In this document: positions 9,005-17,140 of the stretch, one piece after another | Layout of the letters: each line of letters begins with the position of its first letter | Position numbering within the stretch: position 1 is the first letter of the stretch | Source of the DNA: an uncultured Armatimonadota bacterium | Lineage (GTDB): Bacteria; Armatimonadota; Fimbriimonadia; Fimbriimonadales; Fimbriimonadaceae | Direction of reading: 5' to 3' | Assembly: GCA_903927345.1 (NCBI GenBank) | Contig: CAIYMO010000032.1 | Coordinates: 87,758 to 136,000, forward strand | DNA: 48,243 bases | Notes under the pieces: model-generated | What the model saw: only the letters and a program-made list of their open reading frames with translations | Database searches by the model: none | What the model was told of the DNA's origin: nothing | Position numbers and translations under genes: made by a program

Positions 9005-10708
9005 ATGCCCGTCGGAAGATTCTTGCTATGCCTCCACTCGCACATGCCCTACGTGCTGAGCCATGGCAAGAGCCCGCACGGAACCGACTGGATTCACGAA
9101 GCAATTCTCGAATGCTATCTTCCGCTCCTCGACGCTCTGTGGCGGCTCGAACAAGACGGAATTAAGCCTCGCTGGACGGTCAACATGACCCCGATCCTCG
9201 CCGAGCAACTCGAGGATGAATCACTCAAAGACAGCTTCGAGTACTACTGCCAAGAGAAGATCGACTACGCAAAGGGCGACGCCGAAAACTTCAAAGCCCA
9301 AGGTGAAATGTGGATGGAAGGCCTCGCCCACTTCTGGGTTGCGCAGTACGAAAAGGAACTCGAGCAATTCCGAACGCGCTGGAATCGCTCCATCATCAGC
9401 GGCTTCCGCCACTTTAACGACTCGGGATCTATCGAGGTCATCACCAGCGGTGCCACCCACGGCTACCAGCCCCTTTTGGGAACCGATGAAAGCTGCAAAG
9501 CTCAAGTGCGACTCGGCGTCGAGACCCACAAACGACACTTTGGCAAGCAGCCTCGAGGAATCTGGCTCCCCGAGTGTGCCTACCGACCGCGATACGACTG
9601 GAAGTCCCCAGTTGCCGAAAATGAGTCGGCCTGGCAACGCATGGGCACGGAAGAGATCCTCAAAGACGAGGGAATCGAATACTTCTTTGTGGACAGCCAC
9701 ATGATTCGTGGCGGTAACCCACTCGGCACCTACGCCACCAAGTTCCCGCAGCTCGCCGAGATGTTCGCTCGGTCCTCGAAGTTCTTCACTCCGCCCGCTG
9801 AGTATCGCTCCGAGTACGAGCACTACATGTTGCCCAATGGCGTCGTCTGCTTCGCCCGAGACCCGCAGACGACCGTTAAAGTTTGGTCCGGCGACGTCGG
9901 CTACCCAGGCGATCCGGCTTACCTGGAGTTCCACAAGCAGCTCTACCCTGGTCGACACAAGTATTGGCGCATCAGCGAAAACAAAGCTGATCTGGGGCAG
10001 AAGCAACCTTACGACCCGTTCAAAGCTTACGAGTCGATTCAGAACCACGCCGCCGACATGGTGGACGTCCTGAAGAGCACCTTGGCGCACTACAAGGGCC
10101 TTGCCGATCGGAACGGATGCATCGTAGCGATGTACGATACCGAGCTCTTCGGCCACTGGTGGTGGGAGGGTCCTGAGTTCCTGTATCAACTCGGCAAAAA
10201 GCTTCATGAAGACGGCGAAGTCGAAATGGTGAGCGGCGGCGACGTCCTTGATGTCGATCCCGCAAAGCACGTGATCACCCTGCCCGAAGGCTCTTGGGGC
10301 GAAGGTGGGTACCACTACATCTGGCTTAACGAAGAAAATTCTTGGACCTGGGGACGTCTCTATGACTGCCAGCGCAAGATGCGTTACATGGCAAAAGAGT
10401 GGCGGGATGGGGCCGCCAAAGAGATCATCACCCAAGCTGCCCGCGAACTTCTGCTCGCCGAAGCGTCTGACTGGCAGTTCCTCATCTCAACCCAAGCCGC
10501 GCGAGACTACTCTGAGATCCGGTTTAACGACCACGTTGATCGCTTCCTTCAACTCTATCCCCTCGCAGAGAAAGTTCACACCGGAGGAACTCTCAATGAG
10601 CAGGAACTCGAATTCCTTAAGGACTGTCAAATCAAGGACGCGCCTTTCCCCGAGATTGACCTGACCATGTGGGCAATCGATCCGGCAACGGGTGCGCTAG
10701 TACAATGA
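9005..10708 (+). CDS. GH57 enzyme of the 1,4-alpha-glucan branching type
   Basis: 567 residues, cytoplasmic. It begins 'MPVGRFLLCLHSHMPYVLSH', the typical first strand of bacterial GH57 branching-type enzymes. The nucleophile is E190 in 'GIWLPECAY' and the acid/base D378 in 'MYDTELFGHWWWEGP'; 'TSGATHGYQPLL' is another family motif. The helical C-terminal region (about 440-560) contains 'ENSWTWGRLYDCQRKM', as in the DUF1957 domain of these proteins. The expected role is glycogen/alpha-glucan branching (alpha-1,6 transfer); a related alpha-amylase-like activity cannot be excluded from sequence alone. No other glycogen gene is in the window. The start is fixed by the TATCAT element 7 nt upstream. 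Its stop codon lies close to the start of the lipoprotein gene at 10714. Confidence 0.9.
   Translation: MPVGRFLLCLHSHMPYVLSHGKSPHGTDWIHEAILECYLPLLDALWRLEQDGIKPRWTVNMTPILAEQLEDESLKDSFEYYCQEKIDYAKGDAENFKAQGEMWMEGLAHFWVAQYEKELEQFRTRWNRSIISGFRHFNDSGSIEVITSGATHGYQPLLGTDESCKAQVRLGVETHKRHFGKQPRGIWLPECAYRPRYDWKSPVAENESAWQRMGTEEILKDEGIEYFFVDSHMIRGGNPLGTYATKFPQLAEMFARSSKFFTPPAEYRSEYEHYMLPNGVVCFARDPQTTVKVWSGDVGYPGDPAYLEFHKQLYPGRHKYWRISENKADLGQKQPYDPFKAYESIQNHAADMVDVLKSTLAHYKGLADRNGCIVAMYDTELFGHWWWEGPEFLYQLGKKLHEDGEVEMVSGGDVLDVDPAKHVITLPEGSWGEGGYHYIWLNEENSWTWGRLYDCQRKMRYMAKEWRDGAAKEIITQAARELLLAEASDWQFLISTQAARDYSEIRFNDHVDRFLQLYPLAEKVHTGGTLNEQELEFLKDCQIKDAPFPEIDLTMWAIDPATGALVQ
10701..10706 (+). promoter_or_regulatory. 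-10 element TACAAT, 7 nt before the lipoprotein start
   Basis: TACAAT overlaps the end of the GH57 gene and is followed by GAACCAT and the ATG at 10714. An in-frame ATG at 10705 lies inside this element, so 10714 is the better start if the promoter is used. Confidence 0.5.
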
Positions 10709-10713
10709 ACCAT

Positions 10714-11685
10714 ATGCGTCGCTTCTCCGTTCTGCTCCCCATGCTGCTGATTTGGGGTTGCTCGCCTCAAAAGGAGGACGGAGCATCGAACACAACTGCG
10801 CCGGCAACCGCGGACGCAACTTCCTCACAAGCCGACGCAAACGCACCTACACCTCCAACTCCAGGAAAGACAGAGCCATCGAATACCGATCCAACCGCCA
10901 AGGGTGATCCAAAGTCTGGCGATCCTGTGAAATCCGCCGAGACAGCATCCGCCCCGCTGCCCCCACCAATTCCTGAACCAGGAACCGCAGGATTCCAACC
11001 GACGACGAACAACGCAGTGAAGACCCTCGCCGAAGTGGATTCCCAAATGAAGAAGCTTCGCGACATTGAGATGGTTCAGCTTGTGCAAGCGATCTATCCT
11101 GTCGGGCGCGGCTCGGCAGAGCTGGTGAGTCGAGTCAAAGAGCCAGGCAACCTCTTGCTGCGCTACGCCAATCTCGAGCCAGTAGGCCTCAACTACAACC
11201 TAGTTCAGTACACCGAAGTCAAAAAGGACGGTAAGTCGCAGACCCTCGTCGGGCAGAAATACGAACCAGGGCATCGCGCTCCCTCGGGCAACGTCCTTGA
11301 AACCTGGCCAAAGAATTTCTCACACCATCTGGTCAGCAACTTTGGCACCAACGGCGTGAACTCCCTCTCAGAGCTCGCCCGACTGGCCGCCAAAGCAGGC
11401 TGGAAGACTAGCGTCGAGACCAAGAAGTTTGATAACGGCTCGTTCCAGCGTGTGACGCTCATTTCTAACAGCACTCCGAAGCGAACTTATACGATCCTAG
11501 TCGAGCCGAACAAGAAGTTGCCAATGGAGCTTCAGATGAGCATTGACGACAAGAAGAAAACTCGAGTCATCGTTGCGCTACGCTGGCGCCAGAGTGATAA
11601 GCCGCTTACACAGGAAGACCTAGATCCAAAGATCAAGACGGCACCTCACGTAGATGGCGAAATGGCGAAGAAGCCAGGAATCTAG
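10714..11685 (+). CDS. Lipoprotein of unknown function with a Pro/Thr/Ala-rich linker
   Basis: 323 residues. Signal of 15 residues with a lipobox-like 'LLIWGC' (C16). Residues about 20-110 are a low-complexity Thr/Pro/Ala/Ser linker that would hold the folded part away from the membrane. The folded part (about 115-305) is predicted mixed alpha/beta: 'VKTLAEVDSQMKKLRDIEMV', then strands such as 'TYTILVEPNKKLPMELQMSI'. The charged end 'DLDPKIKTAPHV' faintly resembles lipoprotein-carrier-like folds, but I do not recognise a family. An alternative start is the ATG at 10705. It may be co-transcribed with the GH57 gene. It ends in a four-base CTAG overlap with the convergent gene. Confidence 0.75.
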   Translation: MRRFSVLLPMLLIWGCSPQKEDGASNTTAPATADATSSQADANAPTPPTPGKTEPSNTDPTAKGDPKSGDPVKSAETASAPLPPPIPEPGTAGFQPTTNNAVKTLAEVDSQMKKLRDIEMVQLVQAIYPVGRGSAELVSRVKEPGNLLLRYANLEPVGLNYNLVQYTEVKKDGKSQTLVGQKYEPGHRAPSGNVLETWPKNFSHHLVSNFGTNGVNSLSELARLAAKAGWKTSVETKKFDNGSFQRVTLISNSTPKRTYTILVEPNKKLPMELQMSIDDKKKTRVIVALRWRQSDKPLTQEDLDPKIKTAPHVDGEMAKKPGI

Positions 11686-13634
11686 TTTCCTCGCTTTGTC
11701 GCGAAGACTCTGACTCCTTTCAGCTCGGCAACCTTGTCGCTTGCGTTCAGAATCCGGACGTATCGTCCGCCCATTGGTCGCGGTCGGAACACGGTCACTC
11801 CCGCCTCTGCGTCTGGATAAAAGGCACGACGCGTCTGCATGTCTGCCTCTGCAATCCAAGCCCGAGACTCATCGATCTTCTCTGATGTCCCGTAAACCGA
11901 AACCAGCAAAGCCGAAGGAACATCGCCTCGCAGTTCAAGCTCACCCAAGAATCGGTCTCGACCGAGGTCAATCTCAACCCATTGCTTAGGCTGGAGCGGA
12001 TAAACAGTCAGGTCTTTGTCATCGGTAACCGCCAGGAGTTGAGCAGGGAAGGAGCCCGATGAGTCCCGCACAGGTTTGCCAAGAACAAGGTTTGTGTCTC
12101 GAGAAATCTCCGAGATTGGGAGGTTGAAGGGCAACTCAATCGATGCCGCCTGGGTCATTCCTCGAGCGAAGATATTGCTCAGCTTTGCACTGCTGAAGCT
12201 AAATGAATCACGCACTCCAAACGATTCGGCCGCGACCGAAATCGTGCCGATAAAGCCCTTCGCGGGTGATGCTGGGAACGCGTAACCGTTCTTGTCCGTT
12301 GTCAGCTCGGGCTGATCCGCAAACTTAAGCTTTGTCCCGACCAAGGGAGTTCCGTCGGGCGTAACCGCTCGTAAGATTAAGACGCCGGGGTAGCTTGGTG
12401 CGGGGTTCATCAGGCGGTCAACCTGAAACATCGTCAACGGACCCGTTTCCGGTCTGGCAAGCTGCTTAAACAGTGGCTCGTTCGTTGGGCGAGCAGGCGG
12501 AACCAGTCCGGCCAGCAACGCTACATCGGTCAGATTCTCATCCTCTACATCCTTCGGAATAAGAGTCGAAAGAATCCCCACTGTGTCCTTGTTGCCGTTT
12601 GGGTTCACATGACTCAACGCCCCCAGCGGCGCGAAGCTATAAGTTGAGGCATCAACGCGGTTCAGATTCCACTCTCTTGCCCGGCTTGGAGTTACGTCGA
12701 GCCAAGTTGCTGCAGGGTTAATCAGAATCAGTTTGACTGCTAGGCTGGCATCCTCAAACACGGGAACGACACGCAAGATGCTGTTCCGATTATCCTTCGA
12801 CTTCGGCGCTGAAGGGAGCTTAAGTTCGAGTTGATTGGCTGCACCATTTGCCGAGGTGAGCGAAGCGGCTTGAGTACCCGCAAAGACCCTATATCCGCTC
12901 ATTGGCTGATCGCTGTTCAGGACGACCCTATCGCCGTTCGTCGTCAGCCAGGCGTTGCCAACCTTGGTCGACCCAGGCGCCAACGTGAGCTCGAGGCGGG
13001 GCCGATCCGCAGGCGCCAGCGAACTCCACATCTCGACCTTTCCAGAGCACTCGAGAAGCAGTCCAAAGTTGTCACCCTCGTGAGTTTTGAGATATTGGAA
13101 GGTCTTCCCAAGTCCAGAAATGGTGACTGTGTCGCCGTTAACCTCGATCTTTGCGTTCAGCTTTTCTGAATCCTCATTACCGAGCGCACCAGGGGTCTGC
13201 CAGTTTCCAACATCGCCACCAGCTTTTGACCAAGTGACCCCTGGGGCAAAAGGAATCGGCGCATCCTTAGGGAGCGCCTTGACTCGGCGAGAGAGCGGTT
13301 GAATTCCGGGCCACAGCCAGGGTCGTTTGAGCATCCGAACCCCGGAAACTGCCCCGAATTCTGCGTTGGATAGCTTGATCCTGATCACTGCATCCGCGAT
13401 CTGCTTTTCGTCCCCAACCGCCAAATCTAGCGAGCCAAACCTGAGCAGGATACTGCGCCTTGCGTCGCCTGATAAACCGAATCCGGTTGGGATTGGCAGT
13501 CCAGCCCCTTCCGCATCAATCTGAGCCTCCTGCACATCCCAGTACCGATCCATGATCGATCCCTGGACTCGAGCGCCGCGCTCCAAAATGAGGGTGTCGG
13601 CAGCCAAGTATGTGCACGCAAGCAGTGAAAGCAT
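11682..13634 (-). CDS. Large exported protein with C-terminal discoidin-like domain
   Basis: 650 residues. The ATG at 13634 follows AGAAGG directly and starts a short signal 'MLSLLACTYLAA'; a longer frame upstream lacks coding character. The N-terminal 100 residues ('LILERGARVQGS', 'SILLRFGSLDL', 'ADAVIRIKLSNAEF') look like the DNRLRE-type beta domain found in secreted proteins. The middle has further beta repeats, including an Ig/carboxypeptidase-regulatory-like stretch at about 450-510 ('GTPLVGTKLKFADQPELTTD'). The last 120 residues ('KQWVEIDLGRDRFLGELEL', 'GGRYVRILNASDKVAEL') fit an F5/8 type C (discoidin) fold, usually carbohydrate-binding. I see no catalytic motif. It is probably a surface or extracellular binding protein. 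The domain calls are by motif only. Confidence 0.75.
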   Translation of the reverse strand: MLSLLACTYLAADTLILERGARVQGSIMDRYWDVQEAQIDAEGAGLPIPTGFGLSGDARRSILLRFGSLDLAVGDEKQIADAVIRIKLSNAEFGAVSGVRMLKRPWLWPGIQPLSRRVKALPKDAPIPFAPGVTWSKAGGDVGNWQTPGALGNEDSEKLNAKIEVNGDTVTISGLGKTFQYLKTHEGDNFGLLLECSGKVEMWSSLAPADRPRLELTLAPGSTKVGNAWLTTNGDRVVLNSDQPMSGYRVFAGTQAASLTSANGAANQLELKLPSAPKSKDNRNSILRVVPVFEDASLAVKLILINPAATWLDVTPSRAREWNLNRVDASTYSFAPLGALSHVNPNGNKDTVGILSTLIPKDVEDENLTDVALLAGLVPPARPTNEPLFKQLARPETGPLTMFQVDRLMNPAPSYPGVLILRAVTPDGTPLVGTKLKFADQPELTTDKNGYAFPASPAKGFIGTISVAAESFGVRDSFSFSSAKLSNIFARGMTQAASIELPFNLPISEISRDTNLVLGKPVRDSSGSFPAQLLAVTDDKDLTVYPLQPKQWVEIDLGRDRFLGELELRGDVPSALLVSVYGTSEKIDESRAWIAEADMQTRRAFYPDAEAGVTVFRPRPMGGRYVRILNASDKVAELKGVRVFATKRGN

Positions 13635-13671
13635 CCTTCTAGTTTGACGCCTGCTGGAATTGAATGTGTCG

Positions 13672-13703
13672 CAAAATGAAACGACCCGCTCGTTGGCGGG
13701 TCG
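13672..13703 (-). terminator. Rho-independent terminator of the small basic protein gene
   Basis: CGACCCGC (13682-13689) pairs with GCGGGTCG (13696-13703) around a six-base loop. On the minus strand the stem is followed by TTTCATTTTG. It lies 27 bases past the stop at 13731 and upstream of the next minus-strand gene. Confidence 0.75.
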
Positions 13704-13730
13704 AAACAAATTACGGTCGAATGAAAAGCT

Positions 13731-13904
13731 TTAGGCTTCTGCTTTCTTAGGAGCAGCCTTCTTAGCTGCTGGCTTTGCGGCCTTTGGAGCAGCGGCTTTC
13801 TTTTCTTTCTTGACGCCGCCAGCCATGGCTTCTTTTTTGGCAGTCTTGATGATCTGCTCTTTGCGGTGTCGCTTCACTCGTAGTTCTTTGTTTCGGACTC
13901 TCAT
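13731..13904 (-). CDS. 57-residue Lys/Ala-rich basic protein
   Basis: A short frame starting at ATG 13904 and ending at TAA 13731. Residues 1-26 are strongly basic ('MRVRNKELRVKRHRKEQIIK'), faintly like the RNA-binding N-terminus of ribosomal protein L20. Residues 30-57 are a disordered tail of Lys, Ala and Pro ('KAAKPAAKKAAPKKAEA') of the kind in histone H1-like and some ribosome-associated bacterial proteins. It has a TAAACT element at 13942-13947 and a good terminator at 13682-13703, so it looks like an independent transcription unit, and the codon use is that of a real gene. It probably binds nucleic acid. Whether it is a nucleoid protein, a ribosomal protein extension or something else cannot be said from this sequence. 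Confidence 0.8.
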   Translation of the reverse strand: MRVRNKELRVKRHRKEQIIKTAKKEAMAGGVKKEKKAAAPKAAKPAAKKAAPKKAEA

Positions 13905-13941
13905 CGTTGTTTCAAAATCTCCAGCTTAGTGCTAAAAAGGC

Positions 13942-13947
13942 AGTTTA
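13942..13947 (-). promoter_or_regulatory. Possible -10 element TAAACT for the small basic protein
   Basis: TAAACT lies 37 nt upstream of the ATG at 13904, so the transcript would have a leader of about 30 nt. A GGAG sits 14 nt before the ATG. Weaker than the elements close to start codons elsewhere. Confidence 0.35.
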
Positions 13948-13962
13948 CCCGAGGTTAAAAAA

Positions 13963-14940
13963 TCACCCCAAAATCCGGCCAATCTGTTCTAAATCATCGG
14001 TCGAAGGAACGGCAACTCCAGGCTTCCGAACAACACTTGCTGCCGTATGCGTCGCCAAGTGAAGGCTCGTCTCGGTGAGCGGCCCCAAAGCCGCACAAAG
14101 GGCAAGGGTGGCAATGACCGTGTCACCCGCACCCGCCTCGTCATAAACCTCCACCCGAACCGCAGGAACCTGGGCAACGGAATCCTTTGTCGCTACAACC
14201 ATCCCGCTTCCTCCCAATGTGACGACGAGATTGTCGATGTCGTATTGCTGCCGCAACATCTTTGCCACGGGGCCAGCTTGTTCATCCCCGATTGGCTTTG
14301 CAGACCCGACAGCCGCGCTTGCCTCAAAGCGATTCAGGCTCACCATCGCCGCACCGCTGTAGTAGCTAAGAGTTCCTGGCTTGGCGTTGGCGACGACGGG
14401 AAGACCAAGCCGGCGCCCAAGTGCGATGATCTGCTCAATCACAGTCTGAGGAATCGCGCCTTTCTGATAGTCGCTCAGCAGAATGACTTGCCGCCCTTTG
14501 GAATTCGCTTCGACTTGAGCGATAAGCTGTTCTGCAATCGACTCTGGAATCGGTCGATCGTCTTCGTGGTCAATCCGCAACACCTGATGCGAGTGGTTCG
14601 CAACAACTCGAGTCTTTCGGGTCGTCGGTCGGGTCGAGTCCCGTTGGATCAGAATCGGGTTGATTCCGCTGATCTTAAGGGAGTCTTCAAGATCGTCACC
14701 CGCCTTATCTTGGCCAGCAACGCCAATGATGCCGGTGCTTGCTCCGAGAGCCATGAGGTTCATCGCAACGTTTGCGGCACCGCCCGGAACCGAACTGACT
14801 TTGGACTGCTTAACAACCAAAACCGGAGCCTCTTGGCTCACCCGGGTTGCTTGCCCATAAACGTACTCGTCGAGCATCAAATCTCCCGCGACAAGCACGC
14901 TTAACCCGTGGAACTCTGCCAAGTAGTCTTTTCCGTTCAT
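13963..14940 (-). CDS. rfaE1: D-glycero-beta-D-manno-heptose-7-phosphate kinase-like PfkB sugar kinase
   Basis: 325 residues of the PfkB/ribokinase fold. It follows the heptose kinase domain closely: 'VLVAGDLMLDEYVYG', 'SVPGGAANVAMNL', 'TTRKTRVVANHSHQVLRID', 'VILLSDYQKG', and the ATP/catalytic signature 'DEAGAGDTVIATLA' with base D273. The role would be phosphorylation of heptose 7-phosphate for ADP-heptose synthesis for LPS core. Odd points: the usual 'DPK' after the Rossmann strand is 'NAKPG', and no nucleotidyltransferase half (the C-terminal domain of HldE) is fused or adjacent. Its ATG overlaps the lgt stop as ATGA. The specificity is family inference; another PfkB substrate is possible. 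Confidence 0.78.
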   Translation of the reverse strand: MNGKDYLAEFHGLSVLVAGDLMLDEYVYGQATRVSQEAPVLVVKQSKVSSVPGGAANVAMNLMALGASTGIIGVAGQDKAGDDLEDSLKISGINPILIQRDSTRPTTRKTRVVANHSHQVLRIDHEDDRPIPESIAEQLIAQVEANSKGRQVILLSDYQKGAIPQTVIEQIIALGRRLGLPVVANAKPGTLSYYSGAAMVSLNRFEASAAVGSAKPIGDEQAGPVAKMLRQQYDIDNLVVTLGGSGMVVATKDSVAQVPAVRVEVYDEAGAGDTVIATLALCAALGPLTETSLHLATHTAASVVRKPGVAVPSTDDLEQIGRILG

Positions 14941-15695
14941 TCGGTCACCTCAGCCTTAACTGGTCGGAGGAAGAAGTAAAGCCCAAAGAGCGAAACCGCG
15001 ATCGCCATCACATGACCCTCAGTGAATGGCGAGCCTCCAATCGTGGTCGAACTCGATCCCGCTCGGAAGAATTCGTAGATGAAGCGGGTTATCCCGTGAA
15101 GCAGGAAAACGAGGCCGAACGTGTAGCCGGGCTTTGTCGATCGCTTTTCGAGCTGCAGGACAAGGAAGAACACGATCAGGTTCATCGCCGAGTCGTAAAG
15201 CTGTGCGGGGACAGTCTGAGCCCTGGCTTCGGCACTGTAAACTGTGAACGGGAATGCGCTCGTCGCAACGGCTCCGTGGCAACAACCATTGAGAAGGCAA
15301 CCAATCCGTCCAACCGCATGGCCCAAAAGGAAGGCTGGACCCGCCAAGTCTAAAAATCCGATGACGCTGAGCTTCTTTCGTCGGCACCATATCGCTGCTG
15401 CGATGCCGCCAATGATGAATCCCCCAAAGCTCGTAAGACCCTGCATTTGCAAGCTGAAGAGCTCATCGGTGTGAGCCAGGTAGTAAGGCAGTCTCTGAGC
15501 AATAAAGAAAATCCGAGCACCAAGAATTCCGCCAATGATTGCAACAAAGGCAACGTCGGAAACTTGTTGTTTACTGAACCCAAAGCGTTCAGCCCGTCGC
15601 GAGGCGACCATCAGGGAAAGAAGGAAAGCGACGACCATCGCCGCGCCAAAACTGGCAATCTTAAAATTGCCGATGTGAATCAGCTCGGGATGCAT
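14937..15695 (-). CDS. lgt: Prolipoprotein diacylglyceryl transferase
   Basis: 252 residues with several membrane helices. The family signature 'HAVGRIGCLLNGCCHG' lies at 126-141 (R130, N136). 'GARIFFI' and 'GLTSFGGFIIGG' are further conserved parts. It transfers diacylglycerol from phosphatidylglycerol to the lipobox cysteine of prolipoproteins in the inner membrane, and the window contains candidate substrates (lipoproteins at 10714 and 1330). I take the ATG at 15695; a TTG lies directly before it, but a TACAAT element ends 8 nt upstream of this ATG. The gene overlaps the heptose kinase start by four bases, so envelope biogenesis genes are coupled. Confidence 0.93.
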   Translation of the reverse strand: MHPELIHIGNFKIASFGAAMVVAFLLSLMVASRRAERFGFSKQQVSDVAFVAIIGGILGARIFFIAQRLPYYLAHTDELFSLQMQGLTSFGGFIIGGIAAAIWCRRKKLSVIGFLDLAGPAFLLGHAVGRIGCLLNGCCHGAVATSAFPFTVYSAEARAQTVPAQLYDSAMNLIVFFLVLQLEKRSTKPGYTFGLVFLLHGITRFIYEFFRAGSSSTTIGGSPFTEGHVMAIAVSLFGLYFFLRPVKAEVTE

Positions 15696-15703
15696 CAACT
15701 AGA

Positions 15704-15709
15704 ATTGTA
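15704..15709 (-). promoter_or_regulatory. -10 element TACAAT, 8 nt before lgt
   Basis: On the minus strand TACAAT is followed by TCTAGTTG and the ATG at 15695. It starts just after the stop codon of the upstream DUF433 gene, so lgt and the kinase gene can be transcribed independently. Confidence 0.55.
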
Positions 15710-15713
15710 CCGA

Positions 15714-16187
15714 TTACCGAACGTAACGCCCGGCACCGATCAGTTCGAACTTCTCAATCATGGCGTTGATTTCGTCCGGATGTGTATCGGCATAGCGGAG
15801 CGCGGCCTTAATCTCGCTCATCGGAAGACTTGGGTACATCGCGGCAAGCGCGCTTACGCTAGAACCCTTTCGGTACTCGCGCTCAACTTCCCAAACCGCG
15901 ATGCGACAGGAAACGAGCTTGGCAACACCATCGATGATTTCAATCCGGTGGTCGCCCGTACTGTGATAGTGAGCCAACTTAGACTCAGCCTCTTCTCTAC
16001 CAATCGAAAGGAGCTCGGCTACTTCTTGGAGTGACACCTGACCTTCATCAGCCGCCATAATCGCAAGCTCTTCAAGAAGATTCGGGTAGCGATTCCATAG
16101 GGCAGTCAGCAACTCATCCAGTCGCTCGGGCGTGCGTTGCCCGACTCGACGAAGCTGATCGATTTGCCAAGATGCTCGCGATGTCAT
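15714..16187 (-). CDS. DUF433-domain protein with N-terminal helix-turn-helix-like region
   Basis: 157 residues. The C-terminal 60 residues ('AVWEVEREYRKGSSVSALAAMYPSLPMSEI' region and 'AALRYADTHPDEINAMIEKFE') match the DUF433 helical domain often found in VapB-like antitoxins. Residues about 40-95 ('VSLQEVAELLSIGREEAESKL') look like a winged helix. No PIN-domain toxin gene is next to it; neighbours are lgt and an alpha/beta hydrolase. A TAGGCT element 6 nt before the ATG suggests its own promoter. It is more likely a stand-alone DNA-binding protein than half of a toxin-antitoxin pair. Function unproven. Confidence 0.72.
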   Translation of the reverse strand: MTSRASWQIDQLRRVGQRTPERLDELLTALWNRYPNLLEELAIMAADEGQVSLQEVAELLSIGREEAESKLAHYHSTGDHRIEIIDGVAKLVSCRIAVWEVEREYRKGSSVSALAAMYPSLPMSEIKAALRYADTHPDEINAMIEKFELIGAGRYVR

Positions 16188-16193
16188 TGATAA

Positions 16194-16199
16194 AGCCTA
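16194..16199 (-). promoter_or_regulatory. -10 element TAGGCT, 6 nt before the DUF433 gene
   Basis: TAGGCT on the minus strand is followed by TTATCA and the ATG at 16187. It fits the TAnnnT spacing seen elsewhere. Confidence 0.4.
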
Positions 16200-16228
16200 T
16201 GTAAGGTGCGCAGACATCGTCGGCTACG

Positions 16229-17110
16229 TCAGTGCTGATTATGTCCAATTTTTGATGGCATGTGCTCGTTCAAAAAGCCCAGAACCTCCGAAAAGTACCG
16301 CTCAGGGTCTTCCCATCGAGCCTCGGAGTGATTGCGTCCCGCAAACCATACGAGTTTTTTGGGTCCCTTCAAAGCAGCGAAGTTTCCTTCCGCCGCCCTC
16401 GGGAGAGCAAGCGAGTCTCGATCCCCGTGCAGCACAAGCGTTGGCTTTTCAACCTTCCCCAGGGCCTCCGAAACGCGAATCTTAAACGGGTTCAATCCAA
16501 GAATCGGAATCCCAAGAAGGATGACTGGTTTAAGGAGTACTTGAAGAGTCTTGCCACCCAAGAAGTTCCACCAACCATCGATGGCGCTGCTGAGATGATC
16601 GTAAGCAGAGTCCAGAATCAGCACATCAGCACAATCGGAATTCTCGGCAACCGCAAACGCTGCGGCCGCCGAACCCATTGAACTCCCTATCAGTGCCACC
16701 GGCACCCCAGGATGCTTCACACGGACCCACGCACAGGCCGCAAGCATCGAACTGCGCTCACGCCAACCGAGCCCTGACCGGCGACCTTGTGAGGCGCCAC
16801 ACGCAGGAAAGTCAAAGTACAGCGACGCGTATCCGTCTTCCAAAAGTTTAGGAGCGAGAGGGGCGAGCTCGGCCCGGTTCATCATGTAGCCGTGACCACA
16901 GATCACAATCCCTTTCGGAGCGCCGTGGGGCACCCACCATCCTTTCAGTTTGAGTCCTGTCGCTGGGTCGTCAAACTCCACCATCTCTTGTGGAGTTCCC
17001 AAGAATCCAGGTGAAAGGAAGAGCGGAGTTCGCATGGGAAACGCAAACAAGTAAGCGATCCCTGCCATAAGTGCCACATAAAGGCCAAGAAGAAGAAAAA
17101 GGATGAACAT
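16229..17110 (-). CDS. Membrane-anchored alpha/beta hydrolase
   Basis: 293 residues. An N-terminal hydrophobic helix (1-24, 'FILFLLLGLYVALMAGIAYL') acts as anchor. The catalytic triad of the serine hydrolase fold is complete: S144 in 'LIGSSMGSAA', D232 in 'HGDRDSLALP' and H261 in 'GRNHSEARW'; the oxyanion 'CGHGYMMNR' is also present. The family is the BAAT/dienelactone-like 'hydrolase of the alpha/beta superfamily', with broad esterase or lipase activities; substrate unknown. It stands between the DUF433 gene and a divergent gene at 17141; no promoter motif of the common type is visible near its start. Confidence 0.85.
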   Translation of the reverse strand: MFILFLLLGLYVALMAGIAYLFAFPMRTPLFLSPGFLGTPQEMVEFDDPATGLKLKGWWVPHGAPKGIVICGHGYMMNRAELAPLAPKLLEDGYASLYFDFPACGASQGRRSGLGWRERSSMLAACAWVRVKHPGVPVALIGSSMGSAAAAFAVAENSDCADVLILDSAYDHLSSAIDGWWNFLGGKTLQVLLKPVILLGIPILGLNPFKIRVSEALGKVEKPTLVLHGDRDSLALPRAAEGNFAALKGPKKLVWFAGRNHSEARWEDPERYFSEVLGFLNEHMPSKIGHNQH

Positions 17111-17140
17111 GTTTGCGTTTTGTGGCTGGGTTAGAAGACA

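Noticed and set aside
9221-10435. 404-codon antisense frame inside the GH57 gene
   Set aside because: It lies wholly antisense to a well-supported GH57 gene with catalytic motifs, has no recognisable domain and no promoter; long antisense frames are common in genomes with this codon bias.
13731-13904. Calling the small basic protein a true histone
   Set aside because: Only the tail composition is H1-like; there is no histone fold or winged-helix, so a histone call is not supported.
15714-16187. DUF433 protein as antitoxin of a toxin-antitoxin pair
   Set aside because: No PIN-domain or other small toxin gene lies next to it; the neighbours are lgt and a hydrolase.
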